Positions 1-12,172 of a stretch of 47,917 nt of DNA are shown here, piece by piece. Position numbers and translations under genes: made by a program. Positions within the stretch are counted from its first letter, which is position 1. Each line of letters begins with the position of its first letter. The notes under the pieces are model-generated. The model saw only the letters and a program-made list of their open reading frames with translations, did no database searches and had not been told where the DNA came from. The DNA comes from Hypsibius dujardini (lineage: Eukaryota > Tardigrada > Eutardigrada > Parachela > Hypsibiidae). The DNA lies in assembly GCA_001579985.1 (NCBI GenBank), contig LRSR01007004.1, forward strand, positions 1 to 47,917, given 5' to 3'.

Positions 1-401
1 TAACAAACATTCTTTTATAGCAGCATGCTCCAGGTAATCCAACAATAACTCGTTGACGTTTAACGGCGTTGTCCACATTTCACATCCTCGCGAAACGCTG
101 TGAGACCGTTTTAAATATTGACTAGTCACAACTTACAACCCATATTTTGCATACAAAATGCGCAGCAAGAGCGCATTTACTACGAATTTTTTTTAAATTC
201 AATGCAACAATAAGAACACGTCACTAGTTGGAAATCATACGTGTATCGTGAGATAGGCTCTTTTGTTGATTCCGATCCCATGGTGCCTGTCAGAGATAAT
301 TCGACAGTAGCACTGTCAATGATGTGAAAACTCGCCTAACTTTCAGTTTAATCATTATTCATAAGTGGGAAATTATAGATCTGGAAAATAATTCAAAATG
401 T

Positions 402-1174
402 TCAAGAAATGAAAAAAAATTCTCTGCAATTTGAGGTGCAAAGCTGTAAGCACCCTGTGGATGAAACGTTTGTGGGAGTTATCGAAGAAAGATTCATTCC
501 AGTATTATTCTGATTGTGCTCTCTCTCTTTTGCTCGGCGGTTGTTGAACCAAACCTGAAGATGACAGGTAAATTGTGTACATTCAAATTATTTTTTCTCC
601 CGTTAGCGTCTCTGACCTGTATAGTTTTTTTGGGCAGCGATAAATCCTTCGCAAGAGCTTCCTGGTCATCACGATTGGGATACTGATTGCTACTAAATGC
701 CGCTTCCAGCTTTTCACGTTGCGATGAACTAAATATGGTTCGAGCATGTCTTCCTCTTGTTTTGTTGTCCGCTGTTTTACCGGATGAGGTTTCGTTCAAT
801 GTGCGACCCTCCCCTACGGATGATGTACCTCTCCCGTTACCATCAGGATCTTTTTCGCTTTTAGTGGTAACGCTGACAGGTTTTTTGGTTCTGTTTCCTT
901 GGAATAAAGAAGACATTTTTCCACCTGCCAGCTTACGGTATGCAGTTCCTTTTATATTTCTCTTACCATTACAACCATCACAAAAGCATACCGTAGTGCT
1001 TCGAAACTGACCACACTCTCCACCGCTCAGCTTGTCCTTCTGGCAGAAATTCTGGCATGCGGAGTCGTCTTCACATTCCCCAGAATAGCTCTCGCTGATG
1101 CAGCGTTTTGGCGTAGTACCCTCACAGGTTGTGAATAAAATCAGGAAAAGCAAAGATAAAAAACTTTCTAACAT
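402..1174 (-). CDS. Secreted CSalpha-beta domain fused to a homeodomain (236 aa)
   Basis: Two exons: 617-1174 (starts ATG at 1174) and 402-554 (stop 404-402), joined by a 62-base intron (CAG|gtcaga ... cttcag|GTT). Residues 1-19 are a hydrophobic signal peptide. Residues 25-68 carry eight Cys (25, 34, 40, 44, 54, 63, 65, 68) in the CSalpha-beta order CxxxC, GxC, CxC. A Ser/Thr/Lys-rich linker follows, then a homeodomain at about 141-200 with R5, F8, L16, F20, Y25, L40, W48, F49, N51 and R53 present; the motif across the splice is VWFNNRRAK. Position 50 is Asn, and the YP in the loop resembles the paired-like class. The intron between homeodomain residues 46 and 47 is a common position in the family. 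Reading through the intron destroys recognition helix 3, so splicing is needed. Met87 lies after the Cys-rich domain and could start a non-secreted homeodomain form. The Cys-rich part is paralogous to the gene at 26333. Fusion versus alternative start is unresolved. Confidence 0.82.
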
Positions 1175-3327
1175 TTTGTGGCTTCACGTGGCAATGAAGT
1201 TGTAATGGAAGGCCGAATTCGGAAGTGAGTCAAAAGTTAGAACTTGAAATGTTTCGCTCTTATTTCTCCGAACAGCGGAACTACTGTTCCTCGCTGCTAT
1301 ACCCCGTCGATATATCTGTCTGCAGTTGGTAAGAAAAAACCAGTATTTCCAGTGACTCAGAGATATTGCATTTGGTTGCCCAATTCTTTTTTTGCTATCT
1401 ATGAAATAGACCGCCTAAGCTGACGTACGGAAGAATTTGTTTAACAGGTTCATCAAAGTTTTTGTCAAAGAACGCCAGTCATTCAAGGCAATTGAATAAG
1501 AAACTCATTTCCTGACTACGGTTGGTATGCTGAAGGGCAGCTGTACGTGACCACAATGTAAAATAGGAGAAACATTTTAAGTTAAATAAAAAATTGGAAG
1601 TAAAACCTTAAGACATTACAACAAAATGTGAAGACTAATTTTTGTCGTTTTCAACAGATGTTGGTAAAACATTCACCTTTTTTATCAAGAAAACCTTGCC
1701 TTCGGTTGATTCAAAACATTCTATCGCCAGCTAGCATTTCCTTGTCTGGCTAAATTCCCTTGCATTTCTGTGAGTCTCAGTCACTGGTTGTGATCGTCTT
1801 GAACGTAGTTCGACAACTGGTGAAATTGGCATAATAAAAAACAAAATTTTTGTATGAATTAATTAGCGCGTTCTATCCAGTAACACCAAGTCAACGCGCA
1901 AGCTGCTAATTCCCGCTAACATTACTAGAAAAAACTGTTTAGGTTATTGTTTGATAACTCGAACGTTATAACAATTTTTGGTGAATTGACGTTGTATATA
2001 TATTGTTATATATTGTAACCATTTTCACAGTTACAATACGGTTCCTCTTTACCGTTTCTGTGCTGCTCAGCGAAGTATGACGATCAAGGCTGCGCTCAGG
2101 CCTGTGTCGCTGACAGTTTAGACTGCGGAAATGCGGCGATCTAGTCATTCAGTCAGTAGTCACCATAAATTTATGTTTTTCCTTTATAGCCTAATCTTGC
2201 TTCTGCTGCCAGCTTATGTGAGTAATTATGTTCATTTTTCACCCACTAAGTTGTCTCAGTGATTTCATAAGAAATATTTTTTTCACGTATCATGTAAACA
2301 ACTTAAACTACAACTACTGCAGTTCGATTTGATTTTCATGATTGGTTCAATATATATATAAGACCACACTTAAAGTAGTGGCAACCGTACTCTTACACAT
2401 CTTCCCTTTGATGCTATGGAAATGAAACCAATTTTACCTTCTAAAGAATGCATTTAGCACCTTGGTTGAGAAATTTCGTACAGATTGAATGAGACAAAAA
2501 GAGCTGGGGCCAGTTTCCCTAGTCATTATTTTTGGCCAAAATCAAATAAACATCTTCGGTTCAGCAAAATTATTAAACAGGTTTTCTCTAAGAAAGAAGT
2601 AAAATTACACTTGACTCCGTTATCCCATTACCACTAAATTTTTTAAACAAGGTGCGCTCCAAAGCGCCCACCGAGCATGTGACATACCGCAAAGTGAAAG
2701 TGAAACAGTCGCGTGCGCTTTTATTGTGAAAGATAAGCTCATTTAGTATGTACCACGAAACCTGACTATCCGGTTATCACAAGTAATTAACAAAATGTTG
2801 ATGATAGAATTGTTGGTGCTCACTCCAAAACACAGTGGCTAGCATGTGAGAGCGCATTTTGCTGGAACAAGTTCCCTACCTGTAAGTTAAAGTGCCTGCT
2901 GTCATGAGCGAAAGCTACAAGATAGTATTGGAAACAAAGGACATCTGAACCGGTTATACGTTTCAAGCAGTTGAGTGGTGACGCTAGTGCTCACGTTTCT
3001 TATATTTGACGAACAGATGCATACTGGTATTTGCCCGTATGATATGCAGAAAGCACGACAATAAGAAAAACGATTGCCATCGATCAGTAGTTCCTGTTAA
3101 TCATTCGAACCGGTAAATTTTCCGCTCGAATATCGATGTTGCAAATTCGCATGCTACTGCGAGTGAAGAATAAAATGTTCGTTATAATTCATACCCATAG
3201 TTTTTGTAGTAGGGTGGAGGACTAATTCGATATCAGTTATTAATATTTTTACAATCGTTCCAAGTCAAGATTTCAAAGGAGACTCAAAGAATTTCAAGTG
3301 CTGCCTGCATTATTTCAATCTGAAACA
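1175..3327. other. Divergent intergenic region
   Basis: These 2.15 kb separate the two divergent genes at 402-1174 (-) and 3328-7071 (+). I see no convincing coding exon or RNA gene. It must hold the 5' ends and promoters of both genes, but no core promoter element stands out enough to call. Confidence 0.5.
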
Positions 3328-6300
3328 ATGTTAAATTTCATTCCGACTACTGTGGTGTTGCTTGTCGTCTATTTATGGCAACAATCGTCGGGTCACCCCA
3401 TACAGAAGCACAACGTGAAACTGCGGCCAGGTTAGTGCACCTTTTGTGTCAAGTTAGATCGCTTTTTGTATTAATAGAGCAACCAAATTTCACCATGCAG
3501 ACTGGCGGAAAATGATTGGTGACAAGGTCTACGATTATTCAATCAAGAAAGCAGCAGAAAAAAGGAACAGCTCGCTGTTTGAGGGCGACATTGCTGGCGT
3601 AGATGTGGACCAGGTAAGTTCACTCTTGAGGGATGACACTGATTAACGGGATTCACACTTCAAACATACCTGAATTACATTATTCCAAGCTTTATTCAAC
3701 AAGCGAAGAACTGAGTGAAAGGCCAACAACAGAAATTTTAGTTTTCGACGCTAATTTTGTTATTCCAAATAATTTTAAAAATTAGTAAAAATCAATTAAT
3801 TCATTGAGCTATCTATTGATGTGTCGGATAAAATGATGTGCTATGATCATTCGCACCAGATGGATCCGCTCTCTGGCTTCCAGTAAAATTGTGGCTTTGA
3901 CGGATCGATTCCAGATGACATTTTGGATTAGCTGGTTCAGAACGACGTAATATTTACAACTGCTTAACAAAACACGATTGCGTCTTACTTACAATAGTAA
4001 AGCATGCACTTCAGCGTTGATTTTCTCGGAAATGATGTTTTAGGCTCTCGGTACGTAGAGACCCACAGGCTCCTCCTAATTGGCCTGATAATGTCTAAAC
4101 TTTTTTTCAATAGTTCAAAGGAGATTCCTCAACTTAATGTTCCAAACTCATTTCCGATGCGAAAGTCAAGATGAATGGGTTTGAATGAAACCCTTTATTT
4201 ATGAGAGTTTGTTTCAGTCGATAAAAAAACTGACAAAAACAGCCAAAAAAATTATTAATGAAAATGAAAGTCCAGTTTCTGGAGAAATTATTGACAGTAT
4301 TCTCAATTTCACGACAGGTTGATGTTACTTCACTCGCTCAAAATGCAGTCCTGGATAAGGACAAGCTCTGGCCAGGCGGCGTGGTGCCTTACAGAATCGG
4401 GAATAATTATTTCAGTAAGCCAAGTTTTGCAGGCGATGACAAACTACGAGCAGCGCTAATTCAAAACGGATTTAAGAAAAACAACATTTTCAACTCCTAA
4501 GTTTCGTGTTGCTAACAGAAATGTTTTCGTTACTAGCGGATGATGAGAAGAGCGTGATAACATCAGCACTGGCAGATCTTTCGTCAAAAACCTGTCTAAA
4601 ATTCATCCCACGCACAGATGAACGAAACTACGTGATATTTGTTAATGCCAACGATGGGTACAGAAGTAACCTTAAAATCATATTTATTTGTATGCGTTAA
4701 TTTTTTCCACTAAGTTTTTTCTACCGGTAGTTGCTACTCGTACATTGGGATGACTGGGCGACAGCAATATATTAATCTCCAGCGAGGATGTGTGACGTAC
4801 CACGGCGAAGTCCAACACGAAGTGATGCACGCGCTGGGCTTTAATCATGAACAGACTCGTATGGATCGCGACGACTACATCGATATTATTTACGATAATA
4901 TCATATCTGGTAAGAAATTCCCTATTAAAACGACCACATCAAAGAGTGACTGCCCAACTAAACTTGAAATTACATTTGAACCGCCATGAAATAATTATCC
5001 TTTACTAGGGTTGAGAAAATCCCGTCACGATAAGGTAAAAATTTTGGAAGAGGTTAGCCTTGATAATCACTCTAGTTTTACATGTTTCCACGCTCCTGAT
5101 TTTTTTTCAACACATGTCGGTCATTTCCGGATAGTTTACGTTAAACTTTAAATTAAGCTATTCCGATATTTTTTCATTAGGTTTAGATACAGCAAAACGT
5201 CAGTAACAAATGACATATTTGGGATTTTTCGTGGGCATGCCCCGTCAAAAAACATAATAGCACAGGTGTTGACTGGTCAGCAAAATCATTTAACTTGCTT
5301 TGCAGTATTAACGAACAACTGGCCGTTAGTCTTAGTTCCGTCGAAACCCGTTTCTTTACGAAACTGTCAGAATAATGCAGCCTCAAGTAATACGGTGTTT
5401 CTAGTTCCAATTAACGGGACCAAGAAGAATACATACGGATCAAATGTTTTGCCTCAGATATTCTTGGGAATGTTTGAAAAAACCCCGAAGATCTTCGTTC
5501 TCCAAGTTTCCCAATTACGAAGAACCTGAGTGAAAAGTGATTAGTAATGTACCTAAACCAACAATAACTCTCATTTCCCTGTTTTTATACCACTACATCT
5601 TTGGATATCTCGAGTATGGGACACATTATATTCAGGCGTTGTCTTGATATCAAAGCAATAGGATAGAATTTGTTCAGATTTCTTTATATAATTCGAGGCA
5701 AAGCAGATTTATCATGACATATTTAACCTGGCATCAGGTGTTTTGAAAATGTACGTTTCTTCGTTTATCAATAAGCTCTGTACTACGTTATATGGCGCTC
5801 CTAGTATCATTTATAGCGACTGATATTAGCCATAATGTATACAAAGGATCCGTTCTAAAATAAATACGCTTTTTCTTTGCAATACCGTACACAGATTGGC
5901 AAACTCTTCCTGTTTCATATGTGCTAAATGCGTCTGCCTATGCTACTAACTATTTCTTATAAAGTTCTACGTTCCTAATAGTTCCTTTAGAAACTGGAGA
6001 TCATAGTTAAGAGAGAATTCAAAAGGAGATGAAACTGACATTTCGGGAAGGGAAGATTGTAGCATGTTTTAGTGTGAAACAATATATTCAGATATTCAAG
6101 TTTTGTAATGGTAATCATTTTCTATCTTCGTTCAGTTGAAAACTCCAAAAAGATTATTTTTTTACAACTGATCTACCTGTTGGGTGATTATCAGTATTGA
6201 TTTACCAGTTGAAATCTGATACTGTACTGTCGCGATTCTAACGGCCGTTTTTTGGCCCTACCAGTAAATTACCACCCCCGGGTCCGGGCCAGGCTGGAAC

Positions 6301-7071
6301 TGAATCCGTGACGTCATAGAGTCTTGCACGGGGGGAGGCGGGGCTAAGCTGGCCGTTAGAATCGCGACAGTACAGTATATTAGATTCTAACCTATTTGCT
6401 TCACGCACAGGAAAAGAGGGAAATTTCGAAAAGTACTCGGGAAACACGTTCAATCTGCCGTACGACTACAACAGTATCATGCATTACGGTTTCAATGACT
6501 TTGCGCAAGACGAGTCCTCCCCAACCATCGTCCCCAAAATCGAAGGTGGAAACATCGGCAACCGGCAGACATTGAGCGAGACGGACGTGCAGAAGGTCAA
6601 CTTGCTGTACGGCTGCGGAAACAGCGGTAATCCTGCACCGGACGATCCTGATCAGACAGCTCAGAGCCATCCCGGAAATCGTCGAACGCAGCAAAATTCA
6701 AAACGGATGACTGCTTTTGAATTGTTCTTCTCGCATTTCAATGGGGGAAGTAATTTCGGCTTCATCTTGAGTGGTCAAGACATCAGTAACTCGTCTAGAA
6801 TCAATGGAACGGGTGAGAAGCTGTCCTGCTTATTTTAAAATTGGTTTTCCTTCGTTTCAGTGCTCTAATGTATCAGGAAAAAATACAGCAAGTTATTTAC
6901 CGTTTAGGAAACAATAGCACCACTTTCCACAAAGCTGGCTGCCCCGCAGATTCGCCCCACAAGACGAGAAACGACTTCTGTAAGACCGACCAGGACTGCA
7001 AAGACTCTGGCTTGGGACATATTTGCTGCCCGAACTGCGTTGTCAAGACTTGTACTAACTTCTGCAGTTGA
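3328..7071 (+). CDS. Astacin metalloprotease with C-terminal WAP domain (392 aa)
   Basis: Seven exons: 3328-3430, 3501-3613, 4318-4414, 4537-4657, 4731-4909, 6411-6812, 6908-7071; lengths sum to 1179 bases, in frame. Signal peptide 1-22. The prodomain holds the inhibitory Asp switch FEGD at 61-64. The catalytic domain starts near the LWPGGVVPY motif. The zinc site HEVMHALGFNHE is at 174-185 with catalytic Glu175, the Met-turn SIMHY at 226-230, and all four astacin disulfide Cys are present, so every canonical protease feature is intact. A Pro/Gln-rich linker leads to a WAP four-disulfide core (about 350-391, eight Cys with the central CC pair). Secretion and extracellular proteolysis follow from the family; the substrate is unknown. 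WAP domains often inhibit proteases or act as antimicrobials. An AATAAA at 7362-7367 may be its polyadenylation signal. The last acceptor (tttag at 6903-6907) is chosen because the stronger-looking one at 6860 brings a stop. Confidence 0.9.
6222..6375. mobile_element. MITE with perfect 25-bp terminal inverted repeats
   Basis: Bases 6222-6246 and 6351-6375 are exact reverse complements, both reading inward from CTGTACTGTCGCG. The element is flanked on each side by TA (6220-6221, 6376-6377), the target-site duplication expected of Tc1/mariner-type elements. The 154-bp element is GC-rich inside, encodes nothing and sits in intron 5 of the astacin-WAP gene. The perfect arms suggest a recent insertion. 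Confidence 0.85.
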
Positions 7072-9197
7072 TTGTGAGTGGTTGTGATCCAGTTTGAGCT
7101 AGCATTAGCTAAAGACGGGAATCTAGTTTTCTCTCCCCTCATAAGTTGATTTGCAAAACAAAATCAGTTTGAGACTATCATAACAAGTGATAACTCTTGC
7201 GTTACCAAGCGGGATTTTTAAATTGCTCCTTTATGCTATCTACGACTTCCAGTAAGTAGTAGGTTAAACTCTTTTCGGGGATGTTTTTGGCTTCAATGCA
7301 TTGAGGAAACGTCCAAAATGTCCAATTTTTTGAATTTACGTTACGTGTCATGCCTGCAATCAATAAAGCTTAATATAAACGGTTGTTCGTGGTCTCTAGT
7401 AAAATTGGCCGTTGGCCATCTGATACGGGAAATTATTTGGTGGATCTGAATGGGATTGCCCGACACTTATTTGACGAAAAAAACACAAAACCATTATGCG
7501 TTGCTGGGCTGATGTTCTTGCTTGAACCGTTTTATTCAGCATTACATGACATTTCGAAACGGACGATCAAGGGTTCATCATTTTTTCCTCTAGTTCGTTC
7601 AAGTTAATGCCTGTTTCGGTTTATGACAACAAGACAGCAATTTGTTATATCCGGAACTATACTGCTCAAGGGCCATTGATCTGTTAGAGCACGGTAGAAA
7701 CACACTTTTGGAAATCGAAATTACCTGTTTCACGACGACGCATACCATATGAAAACGCACTCCCCGTTCTCAGTACTTTTTCGTTTCGTGAATATATTTC
7801 TAAGCAAAAGTCTCTGAACGTATCAACCCTTAGTGGCCAGTGATGCGTTTTCACAACATCTAGGTCGCTGAATTATGGTCAATCATGACTTTTCATGGAA
7901 AAGCAAAGTGAGAGACTATGCTTCCCCGGATCTCTAGACACCAAAAAACCGCGATTCCGATCTCGGAAACCCATTGTTTTAGAGTCTCAAAAACGCGTAT
8001 TCTCAAGGAAAAATGAAACACTTGGGTCGCCAGCTGTATTAACGTTATTCTTGTCATGATACAGATTCCAAGCAGATTAACTTTATACATAGTTAGTCTG
8101 TTCTATGTATAAAGGGGTGTTCGACGGAGCTGTGAAGTGCATAAATGTTTTTATGTCCAGTCAGAAAAAAAACAGCTGCTTCAACTACGACATTACCACT
8201 TTTTTAGTTTTTCTGTTTTTTGAAGATTACGGACGCCTCGTTGACGATTCAAAAATCCTGTCGACACTGGAGAACGTAGTATCACAGCGCCGATTGGCCG
8301 ATGCCATTTTAAACTTTCAATTTTGGACTGTTAAATTTTAAAATCAAAGTTTTAAAATTTGATATTCATTTTAAACTAATCTATTAATCTACAAATTATT
8401 TTTGTCACATTTGGACCACAGGTATGCTCCAAAAAATAGTGCCGACACTGGGAGACATCAGCGTCTTGTCTTGGCCACTAATGGGTTAGTTTTGGAAGCA
8501 ATTCAGGCGTGAAACCACTTTGGCCAATTAGAAAAACAAAGTTCACCGTCCCCCGGTTTTCAAAAATCGACGCGCGCGAGCCACCTAAAATTTTTGATCT
8601 AATTTTTAACTGCAAAATCTGTTAAGAGACGCAACTGTAACAACAACGAAACGTTAGGAAATCTTATGTTCTTATTCCCGCTAGAACAGGAAATTTATGC
8701 TTAGGACCAGATTTTCTTATGTTATGGTTCTTCGTTGCATATGTTGTGCAGAAACATGATAAGGAAAAGTTAAATAACGGGAGAAAACAAATCGCACGCT
8801 TTCAGAGCGGATTTTTTGACGCGGCGGAAATATAAATTTTCTACCGGTAAATTTTTTTTTCCAATTTTCGAAAACTGACGTGCGTGGAGACGGCAAACAA
8901 CTAATGCTTTTTAGGTGGCATAATGAAAAATGTGTTGTGGAAAACGAGAAAGACCGTCATTTATTCCAACTTGAATCATTAGAAATTCAAGGCACGGTAG
9001 GTTCCATAATAAAATAATGGAAATCATTATAGTCCCACCCTTTTCCCACCCTTTTAATTTTTTTAATCAAAATACAATAAAAAATGACTTTCAAGACGTT
9101 ACCAGGACACTGAGTATTCATAAGATATATTACTGATTGATGGAATGATTGAAATTCAAGAGCCAAACAATTTCCAATAGTTTAGTATCGAGACAAA

Positions 9198-9365
9198 ATG
9201 AGTGAGAGTTGCAGCTCCGTCGCAAATCACGGGGACCGCTCAGATGACAATGAAGCTATTTCCAACTTGGAACAAACAGGCTCACAAGAAGCGGAGCAGC
9301 TTAACCAGCCCAAGATATTGACCGCGAAAGATCTCAAGAACCGCTATGCTCCATATGCTGATTGA
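9198..9365 (+). CDS. Short acidic open reading frame (55 aa), hypothetical
   Basis: An ATG at 9198 opens 55 codons to a TGA at 9363-9365. The product is polar and acidic (many Ser, Asp, Glu, Gln, Asn) with a basic, Tyr-containing end, a composition unlike translated AT-rich noise. There is no signal peptide and no family I recognise. It may be a small protein, the first exon of a longer gene, or chance. Confidence 0.25.
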   Translation: MSESCSSVANHGDRSDDNEAISNLEQTGSQEAEQLNQPKILTAKDLKNRYAPYAD

Positions 9366-9533
9366 GAAACTAACTTTCTGCCATATCAGAAGGAGTCATT
9401 CCAGACTTTTGTAGTAGACGACTCACAACGACTCGTTAAGGTCGGAAGCCAGATAACGAGCGAACTATCACAAGGCAGATATTTTGATCGATGATAATGA
9501 AGCCGCCTTAATTACAATTTTTTTTGAAAATTA

Positions 9534-9633
9534 GTGAACTCCCACAGACCATACTCCCGCAGAGCAATATTCAATTGAGCCGTTGACAAAATCAACCAAT
9601 CAATTCGGCCGTTCATGGTCTGTGGGAATTCAC
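9534..9633. mobile_element. 100-bp MITE, TA target site
   Basis: The ends are near-perfect inverted repeats (GTGAACTCCCACAGACCAT at 9534-9552 against 9615-9633, one mismatch). TA dinucleotides flank both ends (9532-9533 and 9634-9635), as in Tc1/mariner-derived elements. It is non-coding. A related single end, GTGAACTCCCACGGTCCA after a TA, occurs at 40615-40632. Confidence 0.75.
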
Positions 9634-10622
9634 TAATACTATACAACAGGGAAATGTGTGGACGGTCGTACGAAGCCAGTCGGCTAATTCGATGCAGATT
9701 TGATATTTTTCAAACTTAAATCATAAAATACTAGATTTTTTTCTTGTCCAGGTATATATTTATCATATTCTATGCAAATGATTACCGCAAAAACTATCAC
9801 AAATATTAGCCAAAATGTACACTCTTTTGCTTGAGCAGTTCTCTCTGCTCTGTCTCAAAAGGGCGTAAGATCAAAATTGCTGATTACGTAGACGGCATGC
9901 CCCTTGCTATCAATATGCCCTGTGCAGTGTCGTCCTCTCACAGTTGTGACGTGTTTACAAACCTCAAGCTCTTTCTGACGTTCAGTTAACGGACTACTGT
10001 ACGTCACCCAAACGTCAAAGTATTATACGCTGACATAAGAACAATCTTTCAGTTTAAGCCGAGCCCATCTTTCCCCCGAAATTTAGTTTTCATAAGCGGT
10101 AGGGTAAGTTTGATAATCAGCTGTTTATTCTCAGTAAAAGTAACGACTAGTAGCTCGCACATCAAATTGAAACGTCAAATATCGAAATAAAATGTCCACT
10201 TGGTCTCTGATGTGTTTGAAATAAAGAAATTTTATTTACGTCCACCAGTGACTGCGTCTTAGAATAATGGGTTTAACGGGTCGTCGAATATGTAGATATT
10301 CATTCATACGTAAATCCGAACCAAATTTTGACAAAATATATAATTGCGTGCATCGATGTTAAGAAATTTTGCGCGCTTTGTGATCTGTGAATTCCATGCA
10401 GTTCATTTTACAACTTCTTAATGAAATTTTTTGTTTAGCGCTTCAATCGTCCGCGGACAACATGGCTTCTTTATGGTTTTTCGTCAGGCATAAATTCTTA
10501 GGTTATTCTAAGGGCACTTCATGCCGGGAAGGCTTACGAAGGGTTTTTAAAATACTACTTATTTCTGGCTTTGTGAAGCCTGAAAGGCTTTAGCTTCAGA
10601 TCATAATTATCCCTTGAGATCC

Positions 10623-11384
10623 ATGATGAGCTTAAAATACGCTACGTCGGAATACCTCAGCATGAACGGAACAGGTTCGGTGCATCATCACACACCCTGT
10701 CGGTGAAACGACTTGAAAGTAGAGTGTCACGTTGAATAATCGTTATTCTTCTTTTCTCACCCCAACGCGCATTTCAAAACCTACCAGGTTCGAGGCCGCC
10801 AGATTCGAGTGCATGTTTGCCGTTGTCTGTCGAGTATGTTCTTTAGGTTTTATGAGAGAATGACTGGATTGCGAACTTAATTTTCACGTTTGGCTTCATA
10901 GTCGTCTAGCCAGTACTATAAACGAGTTCATATTTCATGTGTAACGCTGACTGTTGCTAATACTGGCCGTTATAAATATCCGTAACACATTTTTTTAGGG
11001 GCGCAAGAACGAATTTTCTTTGAGTATGTTGCTTATACGGTGGTTCTGGCGGGAAATGCTACTGTTTTTGTACGCTGTACGTTTGCAGGCAGACAGAAAT
11101 ATGACAATGAAACAGACACACTCTCTTGCTCTGTGCCTGTAGTGCCACCTACGCAAGTGAGTAGAAATGCAAAATAATGAAAAAAAAATATTTTGGAGTT
11201 AATGAAATCTTTCTTTGAAGATCCCTACTCATCCTACGAACCTGCGGCCGCACCTTATTCGATTCCAGACAAGTATTTGGGGCACTCGCCTCCTGCCCCT
11301 GCTCCGTCTTACGGATGCTCTAACGGAGGCTACCAATCACCACCGATTCTGTTCGAAAATCAAAACATCAGTTTTGCCAAATAG
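10623..11384 (+). CDS. Possible exons of an unidentified Pro/Tyr/Ser-rich protein
   Basis: Two open stretches look more coding-like than their surroundings. The one at 10623-10706 has an ATG ATG start, Tyr/Ser-rich residues and three consecutive His before a stop. The one at 11202-11384 starts with ATG and encodes 60 residues rich in Pro, Tyr, Ser and Ala, beginning MKSFFEDPYSSYEP and ending at a TAG. The second resembles in flavour the low-complexity N-termini of Hox-type transcription factors, but I see no homeobox downstream on this strand. I could not join the two with convincing splice sites. They may be unrelated sORFs or gene relics. Confidence 0.22.
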
Positions 11385-12103
11385 AGAGCCAAACGGTCAG
11401 ATTAAAGTTAGCTGATCCATGGCTGAAGTTATTAGTACTTTATCGCCCGAATCGTATTTGAAATAAACAGTTATTTCGGCTGGCTGATAAAAGCGAGATT
11501 AGTTAGCGTCGTACTCAACCAGTTGTAACGTTTTTATCTGATTTCAGGCCTCTTCTAATTTTAATTACCCAACTACGTCATCCAAACAAAAATTATTTCA
11601 GGCAGTTGATGAGCTTTTATTTTTAGGTTTGACCTCTTTTCTTGTTTTTTTGTGTGCAACGAATTGGATATCCAATTTTTAATAGCGACTAGCCTATGTT
11701 CAGTGAAGGACAGAATAAAATAGAGCCGACAGAGAAACGATGGTTTACATAATCTAGCCGAAGTTTGGTGAACTATGTGTCGGAAACGTTAATTGCAAAA
11801 GCACTGGTACGCTTAAAGTGGTGTGTCAGCACAAGATTAGATTGATATTATTTTGGAAACGGGTAAGGAACGTGGGGCTAATAAGTTAGGTCGCAATGTA
11901 TGTCGAAACACTACTGTCAGTGGTAAATTTTCGATATAAAATACAGCTGGGTGGGTGTCTGGTATTTTTTAGATCTAATCTCATGAATCACGTTCACTTT
12001 ACCGAGCGGCTGTCTCCTCGCTTGTTTTTCGGGTATAGTGTAACTGTCGACATACTTACGAGTACAGTATGCTAAACCTGAAATTCGAAAGAATTCTCTT
12101 AGA

Positions 12104-12172
12104 AAAGCTACCAATCATCACCAAGTTACCAGTCGCCACCGAGTTACTAGTCGCCACCAAGCTACCAATCCG
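12104..12172 (+). repeat. 18-base minisatellite, about four units
   Basis: Imperfect tandem copies of an 18-base unit related to accaagttaccagtcgcc run through 12104-12172. They lie in an open stretch (12069-12293, + strand), where each unit encodes a hexapeptide like KLPVAT. The multiple-of-three unit keeps the frame open, but no gene structure is evident around it. Confidence 0.6.

Noticed and set aside
494-619. The unspliced end of the Cys-rich/homeodomain open frame, which gives a homeodomain lacking the WF of helix 3
   Set aside because: A short intron with acceptable borders restores VWFNNRRAK exactly at the usual homeobox intron position, so the odd ending is intron sequence.
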